Source: Nostoc commune NIES-4072 (GTDB taxonomy: Bacteria; Cyanobacteriota; Cyanobacteriia; Cyanobacteriales; Nostocaceae). Taken from it: a DNA stretch of 64,000 bases. Both the position numbers and the translations under genes were made by a program. Of the stretch, positions 8,462-17,874 are shown piece after piece. The notes below the pieces were generated by a model that ran no database searches, was not told the DNA's origin, and saw nothing but the letters and a program-made list of their open reading frames with translations. Each line of letters starts with the position of its first letter. Within the stretch, counting starts at the first letter, position 1. The stretch spans positions 2,438,924 to 2,502,923 of the forward strand of contig NZ_BDUD01000001.1 in the NCBI RefSeq assembly GCF_003113895.1. Reading direction: 5' to 3'.

Positions 8462-8899
8462 CTACAACCAGTGTTTCGGATACGTCCTTTCTTCCGCTAA
8501 ATTATTGAAGATTACAGCGCATAGCACTAAAATGATCGATCCCTCAAAAGCAGGTGTTAGCAGAAATTGCCAATCTGGTTTCGTCATCATAACAACTAAT
8601 GCAACAGCACCCGAAGGTGGGTGTAGAGTTCCAGTAAGCTGCATGATTCCGATCGCACTAGAAACAGCCATTCCCATTGACAAGGGAGAAGAACCGAGAA
8701 AATGCAGAATTATCAGACTTACGATAGCAGCTAAAAGATTACCCCCAACGACATTGCGAGGTTGAGCCAAAGGACTGTCAGGGACACCAAAGATCAAGAC
8801 ACTTGTAGCACCAAAAGGAGCCATCAGCAAAGGAGAATTAGTTTTTGCAGCAAGGTAAGACGTTGCATGGGGTTTTAATCTGATAGCAAAAATTTTCAT
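8462..8899 (-). CDS. HPP-family integral membrane protein, N-terminally short
   Basis: This 145-residue hydrophobic protein has LLMAPFGATSVLIFGVPDSP and LAQPRNVVGGNLL (res 24-57) and the family-naming HPP in TGTLHPPSGAVAL (about res 88-101). Three helices are evident. Full-length HPP proteins have four, and the first one is replaced here by a short polar stretch (MKIFAIRLKPHATS). The start region may therefore be degraded or recombined. Some cyanobacterial HPP proteins take part in nitrite uptake, but the sequence does not prove that here. It is divergent from the dynamin gene. Confidence 0.75.
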   Translation of the reverse strand: MKIFAIRLKPHATSYLAAKTNSPLLMAPFGATSVLIFGVPDSPLAQPRNVVGGNLLAAIVSLIILHFLGSSPLSMGMAVSSAIGIMQLTGTLHPPSGAVALVVMMTKPDWQFLLTPAFEGSIILVLCAVIFNNLAEERTYPKHWL

Positions 8900-9034
8900 T
8901 AGTCAATAGTTATTAATTAGTTGTTTAGGTAATATAGACCAATTAAACAGTATTAATTTTATCAGTGATTTTCCTGAGCCATTCTGATATTAAATATTAC
9001 TAATATATACATAAATATTATCAGGATGCTAAAT

Positions 9035-11467
9035 ATGTCAGATTTACCGCTTCAGTGTAAGAATTTGAAAGACCAGGTTGAGTCTATATTACAACTTTTA
9101 CAGCAAGAACCAACGCTACGTTTCCAAGATATTACACCTATACAAACTTCTCTAAGTAAAGCGATTTCTCCAAAGTTTGAAATTGTGTTTGCGGGTGCGT
9201 TTAGTGCAGGTAAATCAATGCTAATCAATGCACTATTAGAAAGAGAATTACTCTACAGCGCAGAGGGACACGCTACAGGCACAGAATGCAAAATCGAGTA
9301 TGCAGAAGTAGATAAAGAACGTGTTGTTTTGACTTTTTTAAGTGAAGCAGAGATTCGGGAACAAGCAGTTTCTTTGTGTCAGCAACTAGGATTTAAGACA
9401 GTACCTAATATCAACCAAGCTGATGTAATTAACCTGCTACGCCAAGGTTGTGAAGCGATTATTCAGCAGGAGGGTGGTGAGAATAAATCAGAACGTGCAA
9501 AACAGGCGAAGGCATTAATATTGTTGCTAGAGGGATATATAGCAAACCGCGATCGCATCAATACGGTTAATAATGCTACATATTCAATGGAACAATTTAA
9601 CTTTTCTAACCTCAAGGAAGCGGCTGGATATGCCCGTCGTGGTAGTAATAGTGCAGTATTGAAGCGAATAGAATATTACTGTAATCATCCTTTGCTACAA
9701 GATGGCAATGTAATTATCGACACACCCGGCATAGATGCACCAGTAGAGAAAGATGCACAAGTAACTTATGCCAAAATTCAACATCCTGATACTTCGGCGG
9801 TGGTGTGTGTGCTAAAACCTGCTTCGGCGGGTGAGATGACAAAAGAAGAAACAGAACTTTTGGAATTAATGCGAGAGAATGGGGGAGTGCGCGATCGCGT
9901 TTTCTATATCTTCAACCGCATTGATGAAACTTGGTATAATACTCAGCTACGGCAACGATTAGACGATTTAATTAGTGGACAGTTTCACAATACAAGCAAG
10001 GTTTATAAAACGAGTGGATTATTAGGATTTTATGGCAGTCAGATTAAACAGACAAGCCAACAAGATAGATTTGGTTTAGATTCTGTTTTCGCAGAAAGTA
10101 TTAAAGGTTTAGATGGTAAAGAAGAAACACCACAATTTGTCTATGCTTTTAACAACTACTGCGTAAATTCAGGAAAGCTGTCTTCTAGTAAATTCCGTGT
10201 TTCTGTTAACGGCTTTGAAACCCCAAATCAAAACTATGTGCGAATTCTAGGAGATTGGGGAAATGAAATTATCGAACAGCTAATTAAAGATAGTGGTACT
10301 GAAGAATTTCGCACAGCAATTACTCGTTATCTTACCGAAGAAAAGCGTCCTCAATTATTTAAAAATCTTGCTGATGATTTGGAGGATGTTTGTATTAACC
10401 TAAAAAAACATTATCAGAGTGTCCAACGCAATTTAGATAGTCAGCCTCAAGAAATTGAGATAATGAAGGTGCAAGAGTTACAACGCCTAAATCAGCAACT
10501 TCAGCAAATTGGTAAAGATTTTAATGAGCATATTACAGAAGAAGTTAACCAAATAATTAATAATTCTTGCGATGCTTTTGAAGCAGATTTTAAGCAGTTG
10601 CAATCAAGAATGATTCGCCGTTTAGATGAATTGCTAGATACTTTTTCTGTAGCTTCTGCTTATCAACGTGCAACTATCAGCCATCCTCGTAACGCTACTG
10701 CACCTTTAATTGCTATTTTAGTAGAGGCATTTTATTACTTAGCAAATCAATTAGAAGATATTTTGATTGAATCTTCTCAGCAAGTAGTGGCAAATTATTT
10801 CCAGAGGTTGATTGAAAAGATTCGCAAGTCAGAATATTATCGCCAGTTGTATCGTTTGTTAGATAATGATGGTGGGATTGAACAAGAGATCAGAATGTTA
10901 GAAAAAGGAGTTGCTCAAGCATTATTTAGTGCAGCTAGTGTAGAGTGCGATCGCTTTGTGCGAGAAAGTCCCAGATTTTACGATGAAGGCACTTTTTCTA
11001 TATATCAATTTCGCCAAACTTTATCACAAACTTCTCAAGGTTACGACGCTGAAAGTATTGTGGAAGCAGAACCAGCAATTAGACAATTATTGAAATTAGA
11101 TTTTGAGCCAAAAGTGTCCCACACTATTCGTAAATCTTTTCGTCAAACCATTAATCAGACACTCAAAACTCATTTATTACCAATGGCAGATAAGCAAGCA
11201 GATGAAATTTTGCAGCAATACCCACAGGCGCGTGCTTATTTAGAGAAAACATTAGAACAAGAAGCTGAAGAAAAAATTGCGAATAATCGCCAGTTATTAA
11301 ATGCTGTTAAAGAAAATATTATAGCATATAACTCAGCAGTTTCTAATATTAATAGTTGTTTACAGTCAATGCAATTATATAACAATCTTTTGCCTATAAT
11401 TGGTGATTCGTTTGAGCCTATTAGTAAGTTTGCTAATAATGAGCTTTTAGTTTCAGACATGGTATAA
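9035..11467 (+). CDS. Bacterial dynamin-like GTPase
   Basis: This 810-residue protein has an N-terminal GTPase domain: P-loop GAFSAGKS (about res 54-61), switch threonine in ATGTEC, DTPG in IIDTPGID, and FNRID as the G4-like motif. A long alpha-helical stalk follows (about res 420-805, with QELQRLNQQLQQI-type heptads). A hydrophobic stretch around APLIAILVEAFYYLANQL may be the membrane-inserting paddle. Such proteins remodel or fuse membranes, and thylakoid or plasma membrane work is plausible in a cyanobacterium. The ATG at 9035 is preferred over 9026 because CAGGA lies 8 bp before it, while the 9026 ATG overlaps that site. No partner dynamin gene is adjacent. The GTPase is intact; the membrane target is unknown. 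Confidence 0.88.
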   Translation: MSDLPLQCKNLKDQVESILQLLQQEPTLRFQDITPIQTSLSKAISPKFEIVFAGAFSAGKSMLINALLERELLYSAEGHATGTECKIEYAEVDKERVVLTFLSEAEIREQAVSLCQQLGFKTVPNINQADVINLLRQGCEAIIQQEGGENKSERAKQAKALILLLEGYIANRDRINTVNNATYSMEQFNFSNLKEAAGYARRGSNSAVLKRIEYYCNHPLLQDGNVIIDTPGIDAPVEKDAQVTYAKIQHPDTSAVVCVLKPASAGEMTKEETELLELMRENGGVRDRVFYIFNRIDETWYNTQLRQRLDDLISGQFHNTSKVYKTSGLLGFYGSQIKQTSQQDRFGLDSVFAESIKGLDGKEETPQFVYAFNNYCVNSGKLSSSKFRVSVNGFETPNQNYVRILGDWGNEIIEQLIKDSGTEEFRTAITRYLTEEKRPQLFKNLADDLEDVCINLKKHYQSVQRNLDSQPQEIEIMKVQELQRLNQQLQQIGKDFNEHITEEVNQIINNSCDAFEADFKQLQSRMIRRLDELLDTFSVASAYQRATISHPRNATAPLIAILVEAFYYLANQLEDILIESSQQVVANYFQRLIEKIRKSEYYRQLYRLLDNDGGIEQEIRMLEKGVAQALFSAASVECDRFVRESPRFYDEGTFSIYQFRQTLSQTSQGYDAESIVEAEPAIRQLLKLDFEPKVSHTIRKSFRQTINQTLKTHLLPMADKQADEILQQYPQARAYLEKTLEQEAEEKIANNRQLLNAVKENIIAYNSAVSNINSCLQSMQLYNNLLPIIGDSFEPISKFANNELLVSDMV

Positions 11468-11704
11468 AAGCTTTAACCTTAATATGAATTAATACAGATT
11501 AATTGAGATAATTGTAGTTTGTAGTGGGTGTTTTAGCGCTCACTATGTACAGATTTGTGTAAAATAGTAAAATCTAATAACTTGATAGTAATATGGAAGA
11601 TAAATTCAAGCCAATAGAGTGTAATGATGATAATGTTTTGGATTAGGGGTTTAGTATAAACCTATTCCACTAATATAAAAGTATGGTAATCTACTTTGGA
11701 GGGC

Positions 11705-11752
11705 ATTTGAAAAGTCCTCTTCTCCGTAGCAAAAGGTTCTAGATTATCCTAA
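11705..11752 (+). pseudogene. Remnant of the 3' end of a third RTX paralogue
   Basis: This stretch matches, with a handful of substitutions, the end of the 12024 RTX gene and the bases after its stop (GAAAAGTTCTCTTCTCGGT, then TAGCAAAACGTTCTAGAT; compare 12958-13003). It therefore looks like the surviving tail of an upstream tandem copy. Confidence 0.6.
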
Positions 11753-11968
11753 ATACCATTAAAAAAGGGGACTTTGATTCTTCCTCCTTTTTAAGGGGGT
11801 TAGAGGAGATCAATAACTGCCTGAAATTACAGCCAACCACTTTTCAAATAACCTCTTAAATACCCTAATTACAGCCTCAATTTTTTTGTACCTTGTTTAA
11901 CCCGTTGAACTACTAGGAAACTAGATTGTTTCTTTTAAAGGATAACGAATGCCGTTGGTTGTGAGCTT

Positions 11969-12019
11969 ACGTTAAATTAACTTAATTCTGCACTGAACCA
12001 TAGTTTGACAAGGAGTGAT
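11969..12019 (+). repeat. Leader and ribosome-binding segment shared by two RTX genes
   Basis: About 50 bp, from ACGTTAAATTAACTTAATTC through TTTGACAAGGAGTGAT, are practically identical to 13741-13791. The AAGGAG Shine-Dalgarno (12009-12014) lies 9 bp before the ATG at 12024. This fixes the start there and excludes the GTG at 12015, which touches the Shine-Dalgarno. Confidence 0.8.
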
Positions 12020-12023
12020 AGAC

Positions 12024-12980
12024 ATGACACTGATTAACGGTACCTCTGGTAACGATAATTTGACTGGAACTCCAGAAACTGATTCCATTTTTGGCGATTT
12101 AGGTGATGACACTCTCGATGGTCTTGGTGGTGATGATAAGTTTCTCTTCAATAATGTAATTGATGTCCTCGTTTTTGGTTCTTCTAACATATCCGATTTA
12201 TACGTCTATAGTACTGATGGTTTTGACATCATTAAAAACTCTTCTATTGGGAGTATTATCAATATTGACCCTGATAATCCCAACCGTAAACATGGAGATA
12301 ACAACCGTAAAGTAATGACCGTATCTCCTTTATGGGAAACCGAATTCATCGACCGTATCACAGATACTGACACAATCCAAAGGATCTCGGCAGACAAGAA
12401 TATTTATGGTTTGAAAGGCAACGATGTACTGTATGGCAACGATAACTTGGGTGACAATCTAAAGAACTTGATTCTCACAGGTAGTAACGATATTAATAGC
12501 ATAGGCAACGACCTGGACAATCGAATTGAGGGGAATGCTGGTCACAACTTTTTGGTTGGCGGTGATGGCAATGACTACTTGCTTGGCTATGGGGACTACG
12601 ACATTTTGGTTGGTGAGGCTGGTAATGACACGCTCGAAGGCGGTGCTGGTAACGACTTCTTAAATGGGGGTTCTGGTAGCGACATACTCGTTGGCGGTGC
12701 TGGTAACAATATACTTACAGGTAATGCTGGTGCTGATACATTTGTCTTCAACTTCAGGTCTGAAGACATTGACATCATCAAGGACTTTAGCAACTTGGAG
12801 AGCGACAAAATTCAGATTTCTACAATTGGGTTTGGTGCTACTTCCACTAACGAGTTCAGTTACGACAACAACACTGGTGCTTTGTCTTTCCAGGGAACCC
12901 AATTCGCCACTCTTGAGAACAAGCCTAATTTCATACCCACTTTCGACATTGAGCTTGTTGAAAAGTTCTCTTCTCGGTAG
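12024..12980 (+). CDS. RTX Ca2+-binding repeat protein
   Basis: The protein has 318 residues from the ATG chosen by AAGGAG. The N-terminus is NGTSGNDNLTGTPETDSIFG, a short RTX block. A non-repetitive middle follows (about res 40-135, with SIINIDPDNPN). A second RTX block with GNDxLxGGAGND repeats spans about res 136-235. The C-terminal module ends in QFATLENKPNFIP. The usual VFNF..DIIKDFSNLESDKIQI segment precedes the tail. There is no Sec signal, so type I export is likely. It is a paralogue of the next gene and shares its leader. Confidence 0.82.
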   Translation: MTLINGTSGNDNLTGTPETDSIFGDLGDDTLDGLGGDDKFLFNNVIDVLVFGSSNISDLYVYSTDGFDIIKNSSIGSIINIDPDNPNRKHGDNNRKVMTVSPLWETEFIDRITDTDTIQRISADKNIYGLKGNDVLYGNDNLGDNLKNLILTGSNDINSIGNDLDNRIEGNAGHNFLVGGDGNDYLLGYGDYDILVGEAGNDTLEGGAGNDFLNGGSGSDILVGGAGNNILTGNAGADTFVFNFRSEDIDIIKDFSNLESDKIQISTIGFGATSTNEFSYDNNTGALSFQGTQFATLENKPNFIPTFDIELVEKFSSR

Positions 12981-13796
12981 CAAAACGTTCTAGATCCTTC
13001 TAAATCTGTAGAGACGTAAAATTTTATGTCTCTACATCCCAATACCGTTCAGTTAAGCATCTCTTTCTTCTCTCTGCGTCCTCTGCGCCTTTGTGATTTG
13101 AACGATAATTTAGCCAAACGGTCACGAAATACTTCACTCTGTACTAGGACAACATATAGTTCAAAGCTATAAATGGAGTTCAAAAAACTCAAAACTTAAT
13201 TACAGCAAGGAACATAGTCAAATAGTTCATTTGTACCGTACCGCGATGAGAGAGAAATAAAAATTCAGATTTCAGGCGATCGCTTTATCACTCAATTTTT
13301 GGCGAAACATATTTTTGAACCATATTGTGGACCTTTTGAATCATATTTTGACCGAAAGTTTAAAATTTTCCACTAAATTAACGTGTCTTGCTCGGCATTT
13401 TTTACCAAGTCTAAAAATAAAACTTTTGGTCGTATTATGGAACACAAGTAAAACACGCGGACATAATTTGATTCAAAAGTTAAGTTATTGATTGGCTCAA
13501 AAGCTTGAAATTACGTTAACTTTTGGTCACGTTATGGTTCAAAATTTGGTCATGCAGGGGGTAAAATCACAGCCTTGGCGGTAGCCTGCGGCAAGCCGAT
13601 GCAGCGTCTACGTTAAAAAATTGATTTTGGTAACACAGTTTTAGCCTTAACCGAAGCGTATTGCTCTACATCCAGGTTCATACCTCGATTCAGCAACGCC
13701 GTTTTTCTTAAGGCATAATGAATCTTGTTCCTTAGAAGCTCACGTTAAATTAACTTAATTCTGCACTGAACCATAGTTTGACAAGGAGTGATCGAC
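12981..13796. other. Intergenic region between the RTX paralogues
   Basis: It contains a perfect-looking palindrome (13007-13036), a solo CAATACCGTTCAGTTAAG MITE end (about 13041-13058), a stretch with several degenerate TTTTG-A/T-CCATATTNTGG motifs (13300-13560), a GCGGTAGCCTGCGGCAAGCC palindrome (about 13575-13615) and the duplicated leader (13741-13791). No gene is supported. Confidence 0.55.
13007..13036. repeat. 30-bp palindrome after the first RTX gene
   Basis: TGTAGAGACGTAAAA pairs with TTTTATGTCTCTACA with a single G-T pair. It lies 26 bp after the stop and could terminate transcription. Its arms (GTAGAGACG) also resemble the ends of the REP-like unit. Confidence 0.65.
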
Positions 13797-14399
13797 ATGG
13801 CATCTATTAACGGTACTGATGGTGACGACAATCTGATTGGAACTCCAGAAACTGATTCTATTTTTGGTGATTTAGGTAATGACACTCTCAATGGTCTTGG
13901 TGGTGCTGATGAGTTTGTCTTCAACAATGTAATTGATGTGCTCTTTTTGGATGACGTGTGCTTCGTCTATAGTAGTGATGGTTTTGACATCATTAAAAAC
14001 TTCTCTTCAGGTAAGATTATCAATATTGACCCTGTGAATCACAACTATAAGCATGTAAAGACAACTTTAGATCATATAAATAAAAACTTCAGGTACGATC
14101 GCAACACTGGTGCCTTGTACTTCCAGGGAACTCAATTCGCCACTCTTGAGAACAAGCCTAATTTCATACCCAGTCTCGATAGTGACCTTGTAAACACAAA
14201 TAATGTAGACACAGGTGTAAAGATAAATTATGATGCTGTCTCCATGATCAGGCTTGGCACTACTTCCACTAAAGAGTTTAACAACCGCAACACTAGTGCC
14301 TTGTCTTTACAGGCAACCCAATTCGCCACTCTTGAGAACAAATCTAATCTCATACCCAGTCTCGATATTGAGCTTGCCTCTAAGGGTCTAACCTCTTGA
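13797..14399 (+). CDS. Shortened RTX paralogue, lacking the second calcium-binding block
   Basis: The protein has 200 residues from the ATG at 13797, which is 9 bp after AAGGAG. Its first 60 residues match the 12024 protein closely (GTPETDSIFGDLG, FNNVIDVL, SDGFDIIKN). The central GGAGND block is absent, and the C-terminal module is present twice (QFATLENKPNFIPSLD and QFATLENKSNLIPSLD). It appears to be a rearranged, partly deleted copy. Whether it is still exported is unclear. Confidence 0.72.
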   Translation: MASINGTDGDDNLIGTPETDSIFGDLGNDTLNGLGGADEFVFNNVIDVLFLDDVCFVYSSDGFDIIKNFSSGKIINIDPVNHNYKHVKTTLDHINKNFRYDRNTGALYFQGTQFATLENKPNFIPSLDSDLVNTNNVDTGVKINYDAVSMIRLGTTSTKEFNNRNTSALSLQATQFATLENKSNLIPSLDIELASKGLTS

Positions 14400-14470
14400 C
14401 TCTTCAATTAGCTTGGTCTTGTAGTGCCTAACCAAACCCAAATTTTAGATACTACAGCCACTCCAAAAAC

Positions 14471-14507
14471 AATAACCCCACTTAGAGAATTTCTCTTGCG
14501 GGGTATT
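14471..14507 (+). terminator. Hairpin after the second RTX gene
   Basis: AATAACCCCACTTAGAGAA pairs with TTCTCTTGCGGGGTATT, giving a GC-rich stem with one internal mismatch. It lies 72 bp after the stop and is followed by an AT-rich run. Confidence 0.55.
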
Positions 14508-15240
14508 AATTGAGTATGGCTACTATTTTTCTTTGCTGTCGAAAATTTCCTCAGTTTCATTTTTAATAATCAAGTAACTTGATAAAAACTTTACAAATAT
14601 CCTTTTAGGAGAATTTTCCAGTGTTTTCTCAAAGCCGATTTTATCAGTGGTGGCAATTGAGGTTGGCAAGCTTATTGGCTTTAATTGCAGCGATCGCAGC
14701 AGCCAACGAATCTGCCCTAGCCCAGATAGTACCCGATAAAACCTTAGAAACAAATTCCGTTGTTATACCTTCTCCTAACTTTGACCTGATAGACGGTGGA
14801 ACACGTCGCGGTGCCAATCTATTCCACAGTTTTGAGCAGTTCAACGTTAAAGAAGGAGGACGAGCCTCTTTCAGCAATCCTTCTGGTATTAAGAATATTA
14901 TTAGTCGGGTGACAGGGGGTAACCGCTCCGAAATTTTCGGCACGCTCGGTGTCTTAGGTACTGCTAACCTGTTTCTAATTAATCCCAATGGTATTATCTT
15001 TGGCCCGAATGCCCAACTTACTATAGGAGGTTCCTTTCTAGCAACAACAGCAAATGCCATCGGGTTTGGTGAGCAAGGCTTGTTCAGTGCCTCAGTTCCT
15101 AATTCTCCCGCACTCCTAACGGTCAATCCTTCAGCTTTGCTATTCAATCAAATTGCCAGACCGATTACCAATCAATCTACAAGAGCTACAAGAGGCCTGC
15201 AACTTTCTGGCAATCAAAAAAGTTTGTTGTTAGTAGGTGG

Positions 15241-15389
15241 GGGAGCAACGCGAAAAAGTGAGATCGGGGTTTAGTTCTCAATTACACCCCTATATTCTCA
15301 ACAAAATCTGGTTTTTTAGTTGCGATCGCATCCTGAAACAAGCTATATACGTCCCAGATTTTAGCACCTCACAAAATCGCGTTGCTCCC
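15241..15389. mobile_element. 149-bp MITE inside the hemagglutinin gene
   Basis: The left end GGGAGCAACGCGA, four bases, then GTGAG is mirrored at the right end (read inward: GGGAGCAACGCGA, four bases, GTGAG), so 18 of 22 bases match. The element is flanked by the direct repeat GTAGGTGG (15233-15240 and 15390-15397), an 8-bp target duplication. It has no ORF of its own. Clean removal of element plus one repeat re-creates LLLVGGDVNLEGG in frame. No second copy was noticed in the window. Confidence 0.9.
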
Positions 15390-17247
15390 GTAGGTGGTGA
15401 TGTAAACTTAGAAGGGGGGAAATTGTTCGTTCCCAATGGTCGAGTCGAATTGGGAGGATTAGCAGGAGAAGGAACGGTAGGGCTGAATATAGATGACAAA
15501 AATCTGCCTTTGATTTTTCCTGATAATGTAGCGCTAGCAGACGTATCCCTCACCAAAGGAGCTATAGTCCAAACCAGTGTTAGACGAGGTATCGGTTCTC
15601 AACTAGGCACTGGCGATATCCAACTACAAGGTAGACGTGTCAGAATCGCTGATGGTTCACAGATTGTAGCTAATAATCCAGGAGCCGAACCGGGAGGGAC
15701 ACTTACCGTCCGTGCCTCTGAGTTGGTGGAAGTCCTTGGAGCAAGCCGCCTATTAGCTGAAACTTATGGTGTCGGAACTGGTGGAGATTTGACGATTGAC
15801 ACTGGGAAGTTGATTATCCGAGATGGGTCAGAGATAGCAGCTGGTACTTTTAACTCCGGACGGGGGGGGACTGTGACTGTAAGAGCCTCTGATTCGGTGG
15901 AACTGAGTGGAACATCGGCTGATGGTGCGAATTTTAGCAGAATCATAACTCAGACTGATGGTATCGGAAATGCCGGTTCGGTGAACATTGAAACTGGGCA
16001 ATTGATTGTTCAGGGTGGGGCACTAGTCTCAACTGCAAGTGCTAATACTAGTTCGGGAGAAGGAGGACTGTTGTTTGTAAAAGCCTCTGATTCGGTGCAA
16101 CTGATTGGAACATCAACATCAGCTGATAATCCGACCCCTAGTGGTCTGTTTGCTTTGGGGGAAGGTTCTGGCAAACCTGGAGACTTGACGATTGAAACTC
16201 GCTTATTTATTGCCCGGGATGGGGCAAGAGCCTCAGCTTCCAATTTAGGCTCGGCTCAGTCGGGAGGGACGTTGAGTCTGACCGCTTCCGAATCAGTGCA
16301 ACTAATTAGAACATCGGCAAATGGTCAGGACAGAAGCGGCTTGCTTGTTGGAAGCACAGGTACTGGATCTGCCGGAGAATTGTCAATTAAAACTGAGAAA
16401 TTGCAAGTCCTGGATGGAGCAATTGTGTCGGCCCGTACTGGGGGCGAGGGACGAGGAGGAAGCGTAACGGTGAATGCTTCTAACTCTATAGAGCTAAATG
16501 GCACTTCAGCCGACGGTCAGATGCCCAGCCTCTTGACAACTGAAACCACAGGCGTGGGAGACGCTGGGAATTTAACGATTGAAACTGGGCAGTTGACTAT
16601 CAAAAATGGCGCACAGATAACCAGTAACAGCACAGGGCTTGGAAGAGCAGGTGATTCTAAAGTAGAAGCAAGTTCTGTCAGTCTTGACCAGGGAAGTATT
16701 ACCTCGCAAACGACGTCGGGTAATGGAGGAAATATTACTCTATCAGCAAAAGACCTCTTACTGCTGCGCCGTGGCAGTAAAATTTCCACTAGTGCAGGCA
16801 CAGCACAACAGGGTGGAGATGGTGGTAGTATCGATATTAACTCTAAATTTATTGTTGCTATCCCCGAAGAAAACAGTGACATCAGCGCTAATGCTTTTTC
16901 TGGTGCAGGTGGGAGAGTGGATATAAAAGCGAATGGCATTTATGGTATTAAGTTTCGTGAAAGTCCAACTCGCTTAAGTGACATCACTGCTAGTTCAGAA
17001 TTTGGTAGACAAGGCACTGTAGAACTTAATACACCTGGTATCGACCCCAACAGAGGCTTAGTTGAGTTACCTACAATAAGTGTAGAAACTGAAGTAGTCC
17101 AAGTCTGCGATAGTCCAGGTTATGCTCAAAGCAGCTTTATCATTACCGGACGTGGCGGTTTACCTCCTAATCCTAGCAAGGATATTCTCCCAAACAGCAC
17201 AGTAGAAGTAGGTTGGGTATCGGTTAAACCTAGCAACGATGCCAATT

Positions 17248-17282
17248 GGAGACGCTACGCGAACCGTGGGCTACGCCGGAGC
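17248..17282. repeat. Dispersed GGAGACGCTACGCGAACC repeat absorbed into the coding sequence
   Basis: This GC-rich element (GGAGACGCTACGCGAACC then GTGGGCTACGCCGGAGC) belongs to the palindromic family also seen at 20104-20138 and 50664-50708. Here it is read in frame as WRRYANRGLRRSS near the C-terminus of the hemagglutinin-type protein. Confidence 0.6.
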
Positions 17283-17462
17283 AGCAATCCACCTGTTACT
17301 ACTAGAGTAGTTACTACCACACCAGAACGTATTGTAGAAGCAACTGGATGGGCGGTAAACAAAAAGGGAGAGGTAGTACTTACAGCTAATGTAACTGCTG
17401 GCGGTCGTGGTTCGTGGCAGAAAGATGTTGTACCTTGCAGTACAACTCATGCTCATCAGTAA

Positions 17463-17874
17463 ATGCTGTTGAGTTACAAGAACCTATCCCACTAATAATA
17501 TTTCTACTATAAAGCTTAAGCTTATTAAAAACTGAAAACGAAAAATTAAGGTTTTAAAGCACTTTTACGAAAATAAGTAGGGATTTTTAAAATAGTTGGG
17601 ATAGGCTCAAGTAATCACTCGTGATTCGCCCATTTTTATAGGAGTTAGAAAAGATATATTCAACCTACGCAGTTTAAGGTTTTTGACGCTAACTGAATTG
17701 TATTGTGCTATAACTACTCTTTACAAAACTGGGTACTAGGTAAGCTGTTCCACAAATAAAATTGCATAATTACGGCGCTCATGTTGCCCATCCCAGAAGA
17801 GTTATATAAATTTTAGATATGCAAACTAGATGTGGTTTAGCTTTTTAGAAAAACAATCCCTAATTCCCGACTCA
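17463..17874. other. Intergenic, AT-rich, no supported feature
   Basis: No gene is seen. A solo MITE end (AACTGAATTGTATTG, about 17693-17707) is present, and two stretches starting CCTATCCCACTA/TAGTTGGGATAGG are inverted relative to each other across about 120 bp. The promoter of the carboxypeptidase gene must lie at the right end. Confidence 0.4.

Larger units (their letters stand above)
11468..12023. other. Intergenic region with an RTX-gene remnant and a duplicated leader
   Basis: It includes a decayed 3' end of an RTX gene (11705-11752), a dispersed AAAAAGGGGACTTTGATTC element (about 11760-11812), and the leader shared with the second RTX gene (11969-12019). No other gene is supported. 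Confidence 0.55.
14621..17462 (+). pseudogene. Filamentous-hemagglutinin-type (two-partner secretion) protein, split by a MITE
   Basis: The first part (14621-15274, GTG start after AGGAG) has a signal peptide (LLALIAAIAAANESALAQ). It continues into the TPS/haemagglutination-activity domain: GANLFHSFEQFNV, FLINPNGIIFGPNA, GSFLATTANAI. It breaks off at SLLLVGG. The second part resumes at GGDVNLEGG in another frame and runs through beta-helix repeats (GAGGxVTVxASxSVELxGTS type) to a typical cyanobacterial C-terminus (QVCDSPGYAQSSFIITGRGG). A 149-bp MITE plus an 8-bp target duplication explains both the break and the frame change. Removing 157 bp restores one 894-codon ORF. As it stands the first part is exported but ends after 217 residues, and the rest lacks a signal. 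No TpsB/Omp85 partner is adjacent. Confidence 0.9.

Noticed and set aside
12015..12023. GTG at 12015 (and 13788) as start of the RTX paralogues
   Set aside because: It touches the AAGGAG, leaving no spacing; the ATGs 9 bp downstream of the Shine-Dalgarno are preferred in both copies.
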